Assembly: GCA_016271365.2 (NCBI GenBank)
Contig: CM057456.1
Coordinates: 659,211,501-659,275,500, forward strand
Length of the DNA stretch: 64,000 nucleotides
Reading direction: 5' to 3'
Source of the DNA: Neoceratodus forsteri
Taxonomy: Eukaryota > Chordata > Ceratodontiformes > Ceratodontidae
Position numbers and translations under genes: made by a program. This document shows positions 21,454 to 31,099 of the stretch, one piece after another. Positions within the stretch are counted from its first letter, which is position 1; each line of letters begins with the position of its first letter. The notes beneath the pieces are model-generated. The model worked only from the letters and a program-made list of their open reading frames with translations. It was not told the origin of the DNA and did no database searches.

Positions 21454-22344
21454 CTCAGTTGGACTTGTAATGAATTCCAGCAAAAAGATTGTCCCAGCTA
21501 ATACAAGGAGAGGGAGTACAGTCCTAGAATTCATGGTGAGAGGAATAAATGAGTGAGGGTACTAGGGAGGCAAGACCTGAATAGAGAGAGAGGAGAAAAA
21601 GAGAGAAAATAGAGTGAAGCAAGGACGGAGTGAATAACTGGTAGGAGGGAATCAGAGAAAAAGTAAGGGAGTGAGAAGAGAAGGAAAGAGGGCAACAAGT
21701 TAAATCGAGACAATGGGAACAGAACATATTAGCCCCACAGACAGGGAATCTGCTATCAGGGTAGAGCAGTTAGGATGAGACCTGGGACAGAGACAGAAGC
21801 ATCAATCAGAGTAGAGAACCGGTGACATCTAGTGGGTAACTAATATAACGAGCAAACGGCAAACCAGTGAGATAGAAAAAAAAGGAAACTAACTCTCATG
21901 AGAACTCAGCCCTTATATGTAACACCAGCTAAGGGTGGGAGGGTATTGGAGGGTGGATGGGGAGCAGTCGCAAAGCAACTGCGGGGTTTATGCAGGAGCA
22001 CAGTTGCTAGCAGCCCCCCAAGATGAGCTTCGAATGAACTGGAACAGAATTAACACAAGTGTTTCAGCGCATTCAAATTAACAAGTACTGACAGCCAGAA
22101 AGAGCTCTGAATCAAGCTGCAGAAAGTGCTGTAAACTGGAGTAGTACTGCACATAAGCTCAGCCTTTTACTTAGCTGGGACACTTTAAAAAATACTTCAA
22201 GGTACCAGGGCTGTTCCACGATCAGGTCCCCTTGCTTATAAGCCCTGTGAGCCAGCAAGGGGTTCCATCTGAAAAAGGCACCAAGTTTAAATCAAGAGCA
22301 CAAAGGAGAAAGGAGCACAGTAACAGCGTCCTCAGCAGCATACC
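21454..22344. other. unassigned intron DNA
   Basis: No coding block was recognised. The stretch is purine-rich on the plus strand at 21540-21720. It may include the 5' flank or 5' UTR of L2-B, interrupted by the hammerhead array, but I see no diagnostic sequence. Confidence 0.3.
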
Positions 22345-22686
22345 TAGCAGGATTCAGTCGGGTGAGAAGGGAGCTGCTCCACGGGCGGTCTTGCCTAAGT
22401 CTAGCAGGATTCAGTCGGGCGAGAAGGGAGCTGCTCCATGGGTGGTCCTGCCTAATTCTAGCAGGTTTCAGTCGGGTGAGAAGGGAGCTGCTCCACGGGT
22501 GGTCCTGCCTAATTCTAGCAGGATTCAATCGGGTGAGAAGGGAGCTGCTCCATGGGCGGTCCTGCCTAATTCTAGCAGGATTCAGTCGGGCATGAAGGGA
22601 GTTGCTCCACTGGCAGTCTTGTCTAATTCTAGCAGGATCCAGTTGGGCGAGAAGGGAGCTGCTCCATGGGTGGTCCTGCCTAATTC
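22345..22686. repeat. 57-bp minisatellite, six units
   Basis: Units beginning TAGCAGGATTCAGTCGGG start at 22345, 22402, 22459, 22516, 22573 and 22630, each exactly 57 bp long with no indels. Because 57 is a multiple of three, open frames run through it on both strands (for example plus 22232-22708, a 19-residue repeat with SGEKGAAP). I see no start context, splice site or homology that makes this a gene. Confidence 0.9.
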
Positions 22687-23374
22687 TAATTGTACACCAT
22701 GTATGTGACTAAAAGAGGTAAACATGACAATATACATAAAATTAGAAATCCCATTCCAGCTGGCCCGGTGGCATGGAGGGCTGAGGTGCTGGACGCCTTA
22801 CCTTGCGGCACGAGCCTGGTCCGTTGGAGGTTGGCACGGGGGGGAAGGTGGAGCTGGATGGAGCTGCTGACAGGCAAGCTCTCCTCTCTGGGGAGGTGTA
22901 AGGGCTTCCTCTGGCTGATGGCTTCCACCTGATGGAGGCATGGGACAGCACAGGCCTGGAGGAACCAGGCACTAGGTCTTGGGGGGAGGAAAGGGGCCGT
23001 TACCAGGGCTGTGGAACTGATGTGTGCCTCTACATGCATGCGTACCCACTCCCGGGGCTCCTGGGCATAAAACAGAGGAAAAGAACATTGCCGGCAGCAG
23101 GATGGCAACCGACTCCCCGCAGGCTCCGCTCCTGGACCAGGCATAAGGTAAGTCCCAGTAATTCCGGGAGGGGCTGGGGGTCGATCTGATGGGGCCGTCT
23201 GGGGCGCAAAAAAGTATTAAATGTTAAAAAATAAATAAAAAAGAAATACCATTCCGAATGGCTGAAACACCCTTCAACCCGTGCAGTTTTTTTTCACCCT
23301 GACACACAAATCCAACATAAACTGAACTGATCCATACCCATGATAATACCAGCGCAAACCTTGCTGATGACTAC
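22687..23374. other. unassigned; possible SINE-like stretch
   Basis: GGCCCGGTGGCATGGAGGGC at about 22760 weakly recalls a pol III A box, but no B box or clear tail was found. The rest is GC-rich without a recognised feature. Confidence 0.25.
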
Positions 23375-23623
23375 TCAATTTTTCTTTCAGTGTTACAAAT
23401 GCTGCATTTTGAAAACGTGATGTTCTTGGCCAGCGACCTTAAATTCGCATAGAATACAACATGGGTGTCATCAGTTACAATGTCATCTGCTCCATTTGAT
23501 GGCTAATTTGCAGTGTCTGCATTTGATGTTGATGCATCAGTGTCTCCAAATTCCATATCCTCATCATCAGTTAAACTAATATCAGTGACAACCAGTGATC
23601 CATTACCACCACATGGTTCAGAG
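23375..23623 (-). pseudogene. transposase-like gene, exon A
   Basis: It reads SEPCGGNGSLVVTDISLTDD, an acidic run, an in-frame TAG (23503-23505), then DDTHVVFYANLRSLAKNI and CSICNTERKI. The family has K.IVF...L..L...C..C at this place. The acceptor appears as TTACGG where TTACAG would be expected, and starting after it gives the phase required by exon Z. The donor is probably GA/GTAGTC. The exon that should lie between A and B was not found. Confidence 0.5.
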
Positions 23624-23842
23624 CCGTAAGTGTAGAGAAACCAATAAACAGCAGCATAAGCACATTGTATTTTTTAGACTACATTGACAGCAGCTATTTT
23701 TTTTACACTACTATGGCTAGTTTATATGTTGCAAAAATAAACGTTAACTTCTATATTCAATATCTGCAACTTTAAGAAACAATTTTTTTTTCATCAACCG
23801 GTGAAGAAATAGCCTTTATGTATCACTACACATATGCGTAAA

Positions 23843-25600
23843 ACATAGAAACATAGACTTTGGTGGCAGATAAGGACCACTTAGCCCACCCAGTCTGCCC
23901 ATTTCCCTACCTATTGGATAAGCTGCAGATCCTAGTTAATCAACAGCCTACATCCTCCTACCCTCCACTATAATTGTCTTATGTCTGTCCCATGCATTCT
24001 TGAATTCCCCCACTGTTTTTGACTCCACAAGCTCCTCAGGAAGGTAGTTCCATGCGTCCACCACTCTGTCCGTGAAAAAATATTTCCTCACATTGCCCCT
24101 GAGCCGTCCCCCCTCAGTCTTCAAATTGTGCCCCCTTGTTTTTGCATATCTCTTTTTCTGAAAGATGCTCCCCTCTTGGACTTTGATGATTCCCTTGAGG
24201 TACTTGAGAATTTCTATCATGTCCCCCCTCTACTTCCTTTCCTCAAGGGTATACATATTCAGCTCTTTTAGTCTCTCTCTTCATATGGCTTCTGTTGCAG
24301 ACCCTCAACCATTTTAGTTGCCCTCCTCTGGACCACCTCCATCCTGTCTATGTCCTTGTGGAGATGGGATCTCCAGAACTGCATGCAGTACTCTAGATGG
24401 GGTCTCACTAACTGTACAGAGGGATAACAACTTCCTGTTTTCTACTAGTGAGGCCTCTCCCTATGCATCACAGTATCCCCCCAGCTCTCCTTATTGCCTT
24501 CTCACGTTGCTTGCCTACCTTAAGGTCATCTGATATGACTACCCCCAGGTCCCAATCCATTTCTGTTTTTGTTATTACCCCCCCCAGCCCCATTGTGTAC
24601 TCTCCCTCTGAGTTTTTGTTTCCCAGGTGCATTACTGTGCACTTCTTTGTATTGAATCTAAACTGCCATACTTTTGACCATTCCTCCAACCTTGCCAAAT
24701 CCTTTCTAATCCTTTCCACCTCCCCATGTATCAGCCCTGTGGCAGATCTTTGTGTCATCTGCAAAGAGGCATACGTTTCCTTCCAGACCCTCGTAATGTC
24801 TCCTGTAAAAACATTAAAGAGGACTGGTCCCAGTACTGAACCCAGTGGTGCCCCAGTAGTAACCACCCTTTCTTCAGAGTGTACTCCATTTACTGTTACC
24901 CTCTGCATCCTGTTGTGCAGCCAGTTTGTTACCCAGGCTACCACCCTGGGACCCACTCCCAGGCTGGCTAACTTGTTTATTAATCTTTTGTATGGGTCTG
25001 TGTCAAATGCCTTGCTAAAGTCTAGGTAGACCATATCCACAGCCCCTCCCTGGTCTACTTCTTTGGTCACCCAGTCAAATAAATCAATTAGATTCATCTG
25101 GCATGACCTTCCCGCTGTGAATCCATGCTGCCTTGGATCCTGTGCCCCACTGGCCTCCAGATACTCAACAATTCTTTCTTTCAGAAGTGATTCCATCATT
25201 TTCCATACCACTGAGTTCAAACTAACAGGTCTGTAGTTTCCTGCCTCTGCTTTGCTCCCACTTTTGTGATGGGGAATCACATCCACCCTCCTCCAGTCCT
25301 CAGGTACCACACCATCCTCCCATGATTTGTTAAAAGGGCAGTCAGAGGTGTCACTAGGTCTCACTTTAGTTCTTTTAGAATTCTGGGGTGAATCCTATCA
25401 GGCCCCATTGCTTTGTCCACCTTTAGTTTTAGGAGTTCTTTCAGGACCCTTTCTTCTGTGACTGTTCTGATGTTGACCCCCCTGCCCAGAGTGTTTCTAT
25501 CATTTGGTTTAGGTATCTCCCCCTCTTCTTTTGTGAATACTGAGCAAAAGTATTCATTCAGTATATCTGCCTTTTTACTGTCACCCTCTGCCCACCTACG
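23843..25600 (-). mobile_element. CR1 copy C5, 5'-truncated
   Basis: The tail CATAGAAACATAGA lies at 23843. ORF2 pieces are RT 25364-24468 (NYRPVSLNSVVWKMME, LDFSKAFDTDPYK, a decayed GVPQGS region, then the C-terminal part with MHLGNKN) and an intact C-terminal block 24220-23948 (GRLRGNVRKYFFTDRVVDAW). The FADDT box is lost in a frameshift (SLQMTQRS reads the same bases out of frame). It lies in the intron between exons Z and A. Confidence 0.85.
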
Positions 25601-25673
25601 TTATAAGTACCTAATAAGCCATGCTCAACACAAGTGCTCTTTTTCAATTTGTGTCCCTCCAGTTGAAACAGAT

Positions 25674-27035
25674 AGAAACATAGAATCTGATGGCAGATAA
25701 GGCCCACTTGGCCCACTTAGTCTGCTCAGTTCCCTTCCTAATGGATATGCTACAGATCCTAGTTAACCAACAGCCTGCTTCCTCCTACCCCCCACTAGAA
25801 TTGTCTTATGTCTGTCTCATGCATTCTTGAATTCCTCCACTATTTTTGACTCTACGACTTCCTCGGGAAGGCTGTTTCATGCATCTACAACCCTCTCTGC
25901 GAAGAAATACTTACTCACATTACCTCTGAGCCGTCCCCCCTCTATCTTCAAATTGTGCCCCTTGTTCTTGCACATATATTTTTCTGAAAGATGCTATCCT
26001 CTTGGACATTGTTGATTCCCTTGAGGCATTTGAAAGTTTCTGTCATGTCTCCCCTCTCCCTCCTTTCCTCGAGGCTATACATCTTAAGCGCATTTAGTCT
26101 TTCTTCATATGTCTTTTGGTGCAGATCCTGCACCATTTTTTTTGCCCTCCTCTGGACAGCCTCCACCCTGTCTATGTATTTTCGGAGATGGGGTCTCCAG
26201 AACTGTGCACAGTACTCCAGATGTGGTCTTACCAACTCTCAGTACAGAGGGACAACAACTTCCTGTTTTCAACTGGTGATGCCTCCCCCTATGCAACCCA
26301 GTATCCCCCCAGCCCTCCTTACTGCCTTCTCACATTGCTTGCCCGCCTTTAGGTCACTTGATATGACTACCCCCAGGTCCCTTTCCATTTTTGTTGTTGT
26401 CAGTATCTCCCCCCCCATTACGTACTCTTCCCCTGGGTTTTTGTTTCCCAGATGCATTACTTTGCACTTCTTTGCATTGAATCTAAGCTGCCATACATCT
26501 GACAATTCCTCCAACCTTGCCAAGTCCTTTTTCATCCTTTCTACCCCACCTTGTGTTGCAGATCTTTGTGTCATCTGCAGAGAGACATCATTTTCCTTCC
26601 AGTCCCTCTGCAATGTCACTTATATAGACATTAAAAAGGACCAGCCCCAGTACTGAACCCTGCATTACCCCACTAGTAACCCCCCCTTTCTTCACTGTGG
26701 ACTCCATTTACTATTACCCTCTGTGTCCTGTTGTCCAGCCAGTGTTTTACCCAGGCTACCACCCTGGGACCCACTGACAGGCTGGCTAATTTGTTTATTT
26801 ATCTTTTGTGCGGGACTGTGTCAAATGCCTTGCTAAAGTCTAGGTAGGCCATGTCCACAGCCCCTCCCTGGTCTACTACTTTGGTCACCCAGTCAAATAA
26901 ATCGATTAGATTTGTCTGACATGACCTTCCTGCTGTGAATCCATGCTGCCTTGGGTCCTGTGCCTCACTGGACTCTAGGTACTCAACAGTTCTTTCCTTC
27001 AGAAGTGATTCCATCATTCCATCATTTTCCCTACC
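25674..27035 (-). mobile_element. CR1 copy C6, 5'-truncated
   Basis: The tail GATAGAAACATAGA lies at 25674. Pieces: 27017-26799 (MMESLLKERTVEYLESS, LDFSKAFDTVPHKR), 26619-26269 (RLEELSDVWQLRFNAKKC, KMERDLGVVISSDLKAG) and 26235-25948 ([19 protein letters not shown]). Copies C5 and C6 lie one after the other in the same direction, about 75 bp apart. Confidence 0.85.
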
Positions 27036-27493
27036 TTACCACTACCTGCAATGCACTCTATCGTGGGCATGCACACTCCGATGCACGCACACAATGATGA
27101 TGCCATAGTAAAACTCCTTGTATTGAACACATAAGGATGAACTTGCCACAATCAACAGTGAGACTAAACCAGTACATAGATCAACATCAAACAACTCCCA
27201 ACCTCAACCATCAGTGCCACATGAACAGCTAGCAAATTGTTATTGCAGGCTAAAATGTTGTAATTACCATTTTACACCTACCTGTCAAAGTCAACACATC
27301 CTGTTCTTAATGATTCCTTCAAGGCTGTGTCTGAAGAATATGAGTTACCCATGTCTGCATTATAATCAACACACCTATAAGTCAGTAGCACAGAACTGTC
27401 ACCATATGTATTTATTTAGTGACAACTTTATAAACATTACAAAGTCAAGGTGCTGTAATCAATTAGACATTGCTGGGTGTTAGTAGAACTGAG

Positions 27494-27546
<53 letters not shown>

Positions 27547-28049
27547 CTGGGTATGCGGGTGTCAAAGTACTACCAACACATAGGCATGTCTTACTGTATA
27601 TTTACAAAATGGGTCTAAAAAATCAAAGTACTTTAATTGGTACAAACCAGTCAGGTGACCATTCAATATTAGAACATAATGCATAGTCATCCTGGTCCTA
27701 AACAACATCATACAATGAACAAATCAGTCCTCCTACAACCAGAACTATCTTCCATCACCAAAAAAAGGAAAAACGAGCCAGTTTTAATGTTTTTAACACT
27801 TTTCCATTAAGAAACAGTACTTGCATAGATTTTAAATGCAAGGTAACATTTTTTCTTTAATACTACCCATGTCTGTACGGTAAACCAATTAACTCTTCTG
27901 GTTTTCTACAACATTCACAATTTCCTGCAGTTTGAATGGTACATTGATAAACTCACTCTTCCCACTGCAAGGGATGTTGTAACTCAATGTGTTTGACCAC
28001 AGAAACCAAAGCTGGGTTGTGAATTTATTGAGTGATAGAAGACAGAGTG
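27036..28049. other. intron DNA with a CA microsatellite
   Basis: Nothing was recognised apart from the (CA)n run. Confidence 0.4.
27496..27541. repeat. (CA)n microsatellite, 46 bp
   Basis: An uninterrupted AC/CA dinucleotide run. Confidence 0.95.
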
Positions 28050-28500
28050 TCGTGGAAAATTGCGCTTAGAAATGAGGGTGACCAGAATGGATGCATCAGA
28101 GACCAGTCTTTGACCCAGTCCTGTTGAATGTCTTCATTAGTGACATTGCAGAAGATATGGAGGGTAGAGTGTGCTTAACAGCAAATGACATGAAGAGAAG
28201 AGGTACCACCAGCAGTGTGAATGACATGGTGATGCCACTGTACAGATCCTTATAGAGGTAATCATATAGGAAGGAGAAGAAAAAAAGGCGTTTAATACAA
28301 ACCAAGGGCATATGTGGTCAAGAGACGTACACTGGACCTTTCAGGGCTACAAGAGTCACAAGGGAGATGTCAATGTTAAATGTAGACTAGGCAATTGATC
28401 CAGATGCAAGGCAACTCAGCTTGCTGAGGGGCATCAGGGAGGAACTGGCTACATGTATGACAGCCATGTTCAACATGTCATTAGACACAGAGGTGTACCG
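28050..28500 (+). mobile_element. rearranged CR1 RT fragments
   Basis: The plus strand shows DPVLLNVFISDIAEDMEG (about 28110-28165) followed by an earlier RT block, DPDARQLSLLRGIREELA (about 28400-28460). The blocks are in the wrong order, so two decayed fragments have been joined or shuffled. Confidence 0.5.
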
Positions 28501-28576
28501 GGGGATTAAGTTCATAAATTATGGCGACTGAACAACTAGTAATTATCTCCACCTACTTTGAAACAGGCATATGCAG

Positions 28577-28784
28577 TATATAATGTATAGTGGAGTGTTG
28601 TTCTGTATAGAATTCAATCCCTTTCAAAATGCTGTTCTACCACAGTTCCAATGTCATGGAATGCTGTTCTACCCTACTGTGGTAGAGCAGCATTCTAGAA
28701 CCTCTAGAGACTGCATAACTCAGTTTCATTTTGAAAGCAAAAGAACTTACAAAACACATTTTTCACACAGTACTATACACTATA
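28577..28784. mobile_element. MITE copy 1
   Basis: Terminal inverted repeats TATAATGTATAGT and ACTATACACTATA bound a 208-bp element without coding capacity. The same element, with the same inner landmarks (TTTCAAAATGCTGTT, CAGTTTCATTTTGAAAGCAA), occurs at 43816-44014, and both share some flanking bases (CAACTCTATGCACA) outside the repeats. Confidence 0.65.
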
Positions 28785-28800
28785 AAAAATACAGGATGTG

Positions 28801-28931
28801 CAACTCTATGCACAACCAGTGTGTTTAGCCACCTCGGGATTCTGATTCCCATGGACCTCTCGCGCTTCGCTCTCGAGGTCAGAGGGAATCAGAATCCCTC
28901 TGTGGCAGAACACACTGATTCTGCGTAGTTG
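28801..28931. repeat. 131-bp near-perfect palindrome
   Basis: The arms run from CAACT to AGTTG and contain CAGTGTGTT/AACACACTG, CCAC/GTGG, GGGATTCTGATTCCC (28836-28850) / GGGAATCAGAATCCC (28884-28898) and GACCTC/GAGGTC. The centre is CG-rich (TCGCGCTTCGCTCT). The second MITE copy lacks this insert at the corresponding place. Confidence 0.8.
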
Positions 28932-29466
28932 TCCATCCAGTATTCTCTATAAATAAATGCTGTCATTCTTTCGCTTCTCAGTGTAGCAAAAAAAATTTGC
29001 GGTTTCACTCATTTGGCTCTGAAAGACTTCTTCTGTTTCATGTCCACATTCTGGTGCACATCTGCTTTTCATAAAATACGAGAAAACACAGTAAACATAT
29101 ATCAGAGTAATGATTCCTTCATATGTATTCACTATAAAGTAACATAAGTACATCTGAACCGTAACACATTTACCTCAATTACTTCTACATTTTTTTCACT
29201 AATTTTAATATTAACAACGTAACAGAAAGTGTAACATGTGGAATACATACACATTAACTCAACAGTAGCCATCCATACATATTAATCATGTAGTATCAAT
29301 TAGAAATTTGATCTTGAAAATCCTATAGCCTCATTTATCAAAGTATGTCACAGGACTGTGTGTAAATCCTGCAACAGACAACTGTTAAAGATTCTGCTGA
29401 ACAAATGTTTAGTTTCTTTGACCCTAATTCATTTTTATTTTTGATAACATATTCCTTTTTTAACAC

Positions 29467-29602
29467 AATAATGCATGACAGGGCATGTGTTATGGGATTT
29501 ACACATGCTTTGTGTAGTTAAAGTCACTTGACTGCGCCTCGTGGTGCACCACATAAGGCGTGTTTAAATCCCACAACAACACATGCCGTATCATGCATTA
29601 TT
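29467..29602. repeat. fold-back element of 136 bp
   Basis: The left arm AATAATGCATGACAGGGCAT, GTGTTATGGGATTTACACATGC pairs with the right arm, which ends ACATGCCGTATCATGCATTATT. The inner loop contains AAGTCACTTGACTGCGCCTC. A diverged relative lies at about 43254-43395. Confidence 0.65.
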
Positions 29603-30254
29603 TCTTAATTGTCAGCAACTACAGTCTGTGATGGTGGAATTCTCAGTTACTTAGTTCACCTCAAAGAGACAGGTAGAAAAAGTCAGTTTAAAAATACGAA
29701 ACAAGAAAGGGAGTAGGTGCACAGGGAACTATCAAATAACAATTGATTGACTGGATACATATTCAGAGTAATGGCCGGGCCATTTGCATACATGTGCAAT
29801 CAGATGTAAGGAACAAACAAAACTCTGGAAAAGTCAATACACAGCTGTCCAGTATCTAACAGATATGGTCAATTAAAAGAAATAAAATTAGTTAGACAAC
29901 ATTTTACTCATCACAAGACTATAATTGGCAGCATAAAAAGCTGTGGGATCTTATATCCGAGAGAGGCATCACCATATTAAGGGTTTCCTTACCCACAATG
30001 AAAATTGCAATTATGGGGAAAATGTATTGGCAGCACATGCATGTTGAGTGGATATGTACCACAGGAAAACATAAGCAGTGCCCCTGACTCCATACAGTTA
30101 CTAATTCATAAAACAAAAAGCTACAGACACAGACAGTCCAGTAAACAGATACATCACTGAATGAATAATCAGATTATCTGTCATGAAGGATGTTCCTTGA
30201 ACACAACTTATAAGTAATGGCATCTCACTAATGATATAACTTTTTTATACTCAC

Positions 30255-30473
30255 AAATCTAACAGAAAACCAGCCAATTCTGAGTTGAAGTTGAATTTGT
30301 GGCTTTGTCTTAGAGATTGCCAGCAACCTATTTGCTCTCCAATCTATTCGACATTTGGACCTCTCAAAATCCCTTTATTTCTTTAGCCTTTTTTTCACAG
30401 AATCTGTCAATTTCTTTGGTCAACCTCTTTTATGAATGGAAGCAGAGCACACGTTGAGATTCTTCTTCTTTAA
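30255..30473 (-). pseudogene. transposase-like gene, exon Z (first exon found)
   Basis: The acceptor is TAATTCACAG and the donor TTT/GTGAGT (canonical). The first part reads NLNVCSASIHKRG, TGA (30420-30422), PKKLTDSVKKRLKK, TAA (30375-30377), RDFERSKCRI. After a 1-nt loss the next frame reads IGEQIGCWQSLRQSHKFNF and NSELAGFLLD. In the family this is the R.(N)IG...RW..L.......ELA.FLLD block. The acceptor shows that a more 5' exon existed; none was found. Confidence 0.6.
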
Positions 30474-31099
30474 CTGTGAATTAGACGGAGTGAATGTCAT
30501 ATATAGCATATTATTTATGTTTTGATTAAAATGTCGATAACCAGGAAAGCCACCATGAGCAGAAGCTCATTCCCAGGTGTGACCAAGGGGAAGGGGTACA
30601 GAGGAATAACGTACATCATTGATGATTACAAATTTGAGAGCAATGCTGCTACAGGATAAATTTTTCAGGATAAAGAGAGTGATTTATTCACTAATGAAGT
30701 GTCTAATAAATACAAAGCAAAATTTACATTATTTACAGAGCAATAGTTTGCGTTGTTATAGACAGAGGAATGTGGCAGGAGGAGTGGGGCTGGCATCTTT
30801 TGGGAGGATGGTGGGGTGTGCAGGATATGGGTCAGCCATGGTACTGGCCCTGACCTGGAGGATGGGGGGTTGCATGATGTGCCAATGGTTGGCACAGCTC
30901 AAGGAGGAGGTCAAATGGCTAAGATGGGTGTTGGGTCAAGCAGGGTGGAGGGGGAGGTAAAGAAGGGGAAACTGCTGGGGGGGGCAAGTTGGGGGAGGGT
31001 AGAAAGGGGAAGATTGGGGGTTTTGTAGTGTGTTCAGGTGCGGCACCCAAACTGGGCACGAGCAGTCAGGAGGAGGATGGTATGAGTATTCTATTTTTT
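30474..31099. other. unassigned, G-rich on the plus strand
   Basis: No element was recognised. The section 30770-31080 is strongly G-biased and open frames there are compositional. Confidence 0.3.

Larger units (their letters stand above)
10264..30473 (-). pseudogene. multi-exon transposase-like gene spread over 20 kb (overall locus)
   Basis: Nine exon-like blocks on the minus strand, in the right order, together encode a protein of a family I know from many uncharacterised fish and amphibian gene models. Its landmarks, in order, are a RGxPKK basic stretch and R.xIGEQ..CW..L.......ELAGFLLD; an acidic linker and VVFYANL..L...C..C; AGDLLLASGIILSG; DGRMDSPGHSAQY; VVTDAH; FDVWRGAKNLSKKL; WYCC and HHVVNEHE; YYLTFR; LEQF and RNLLAAIDYNHH. 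The D...D...E pattern suggests a DDE transposase, possibly Kolobok-like; that name is from memory and tentative. Splice phases match at B/C, C/D, E/F, F/G and G/H. Stops in exons Z, A, C and F, a frameshift in Z and damaged splice sites make it a pseudogene. LINEs and MITEs fill its introns. Confidence 0.7.

Noticed and set aside
22232..22708. 158-codon ORF with 19-residue repeats as a gene
   Set aside because: It is a by-product of a 57-bp minisatellite; the opposite strand is also open and there is no start, splice or homology support.
22755..22840. tRNA or tRNA-derived SINE
   Set aside because: A weak A-box resemblance only; no B box, anticodon arm or tail.
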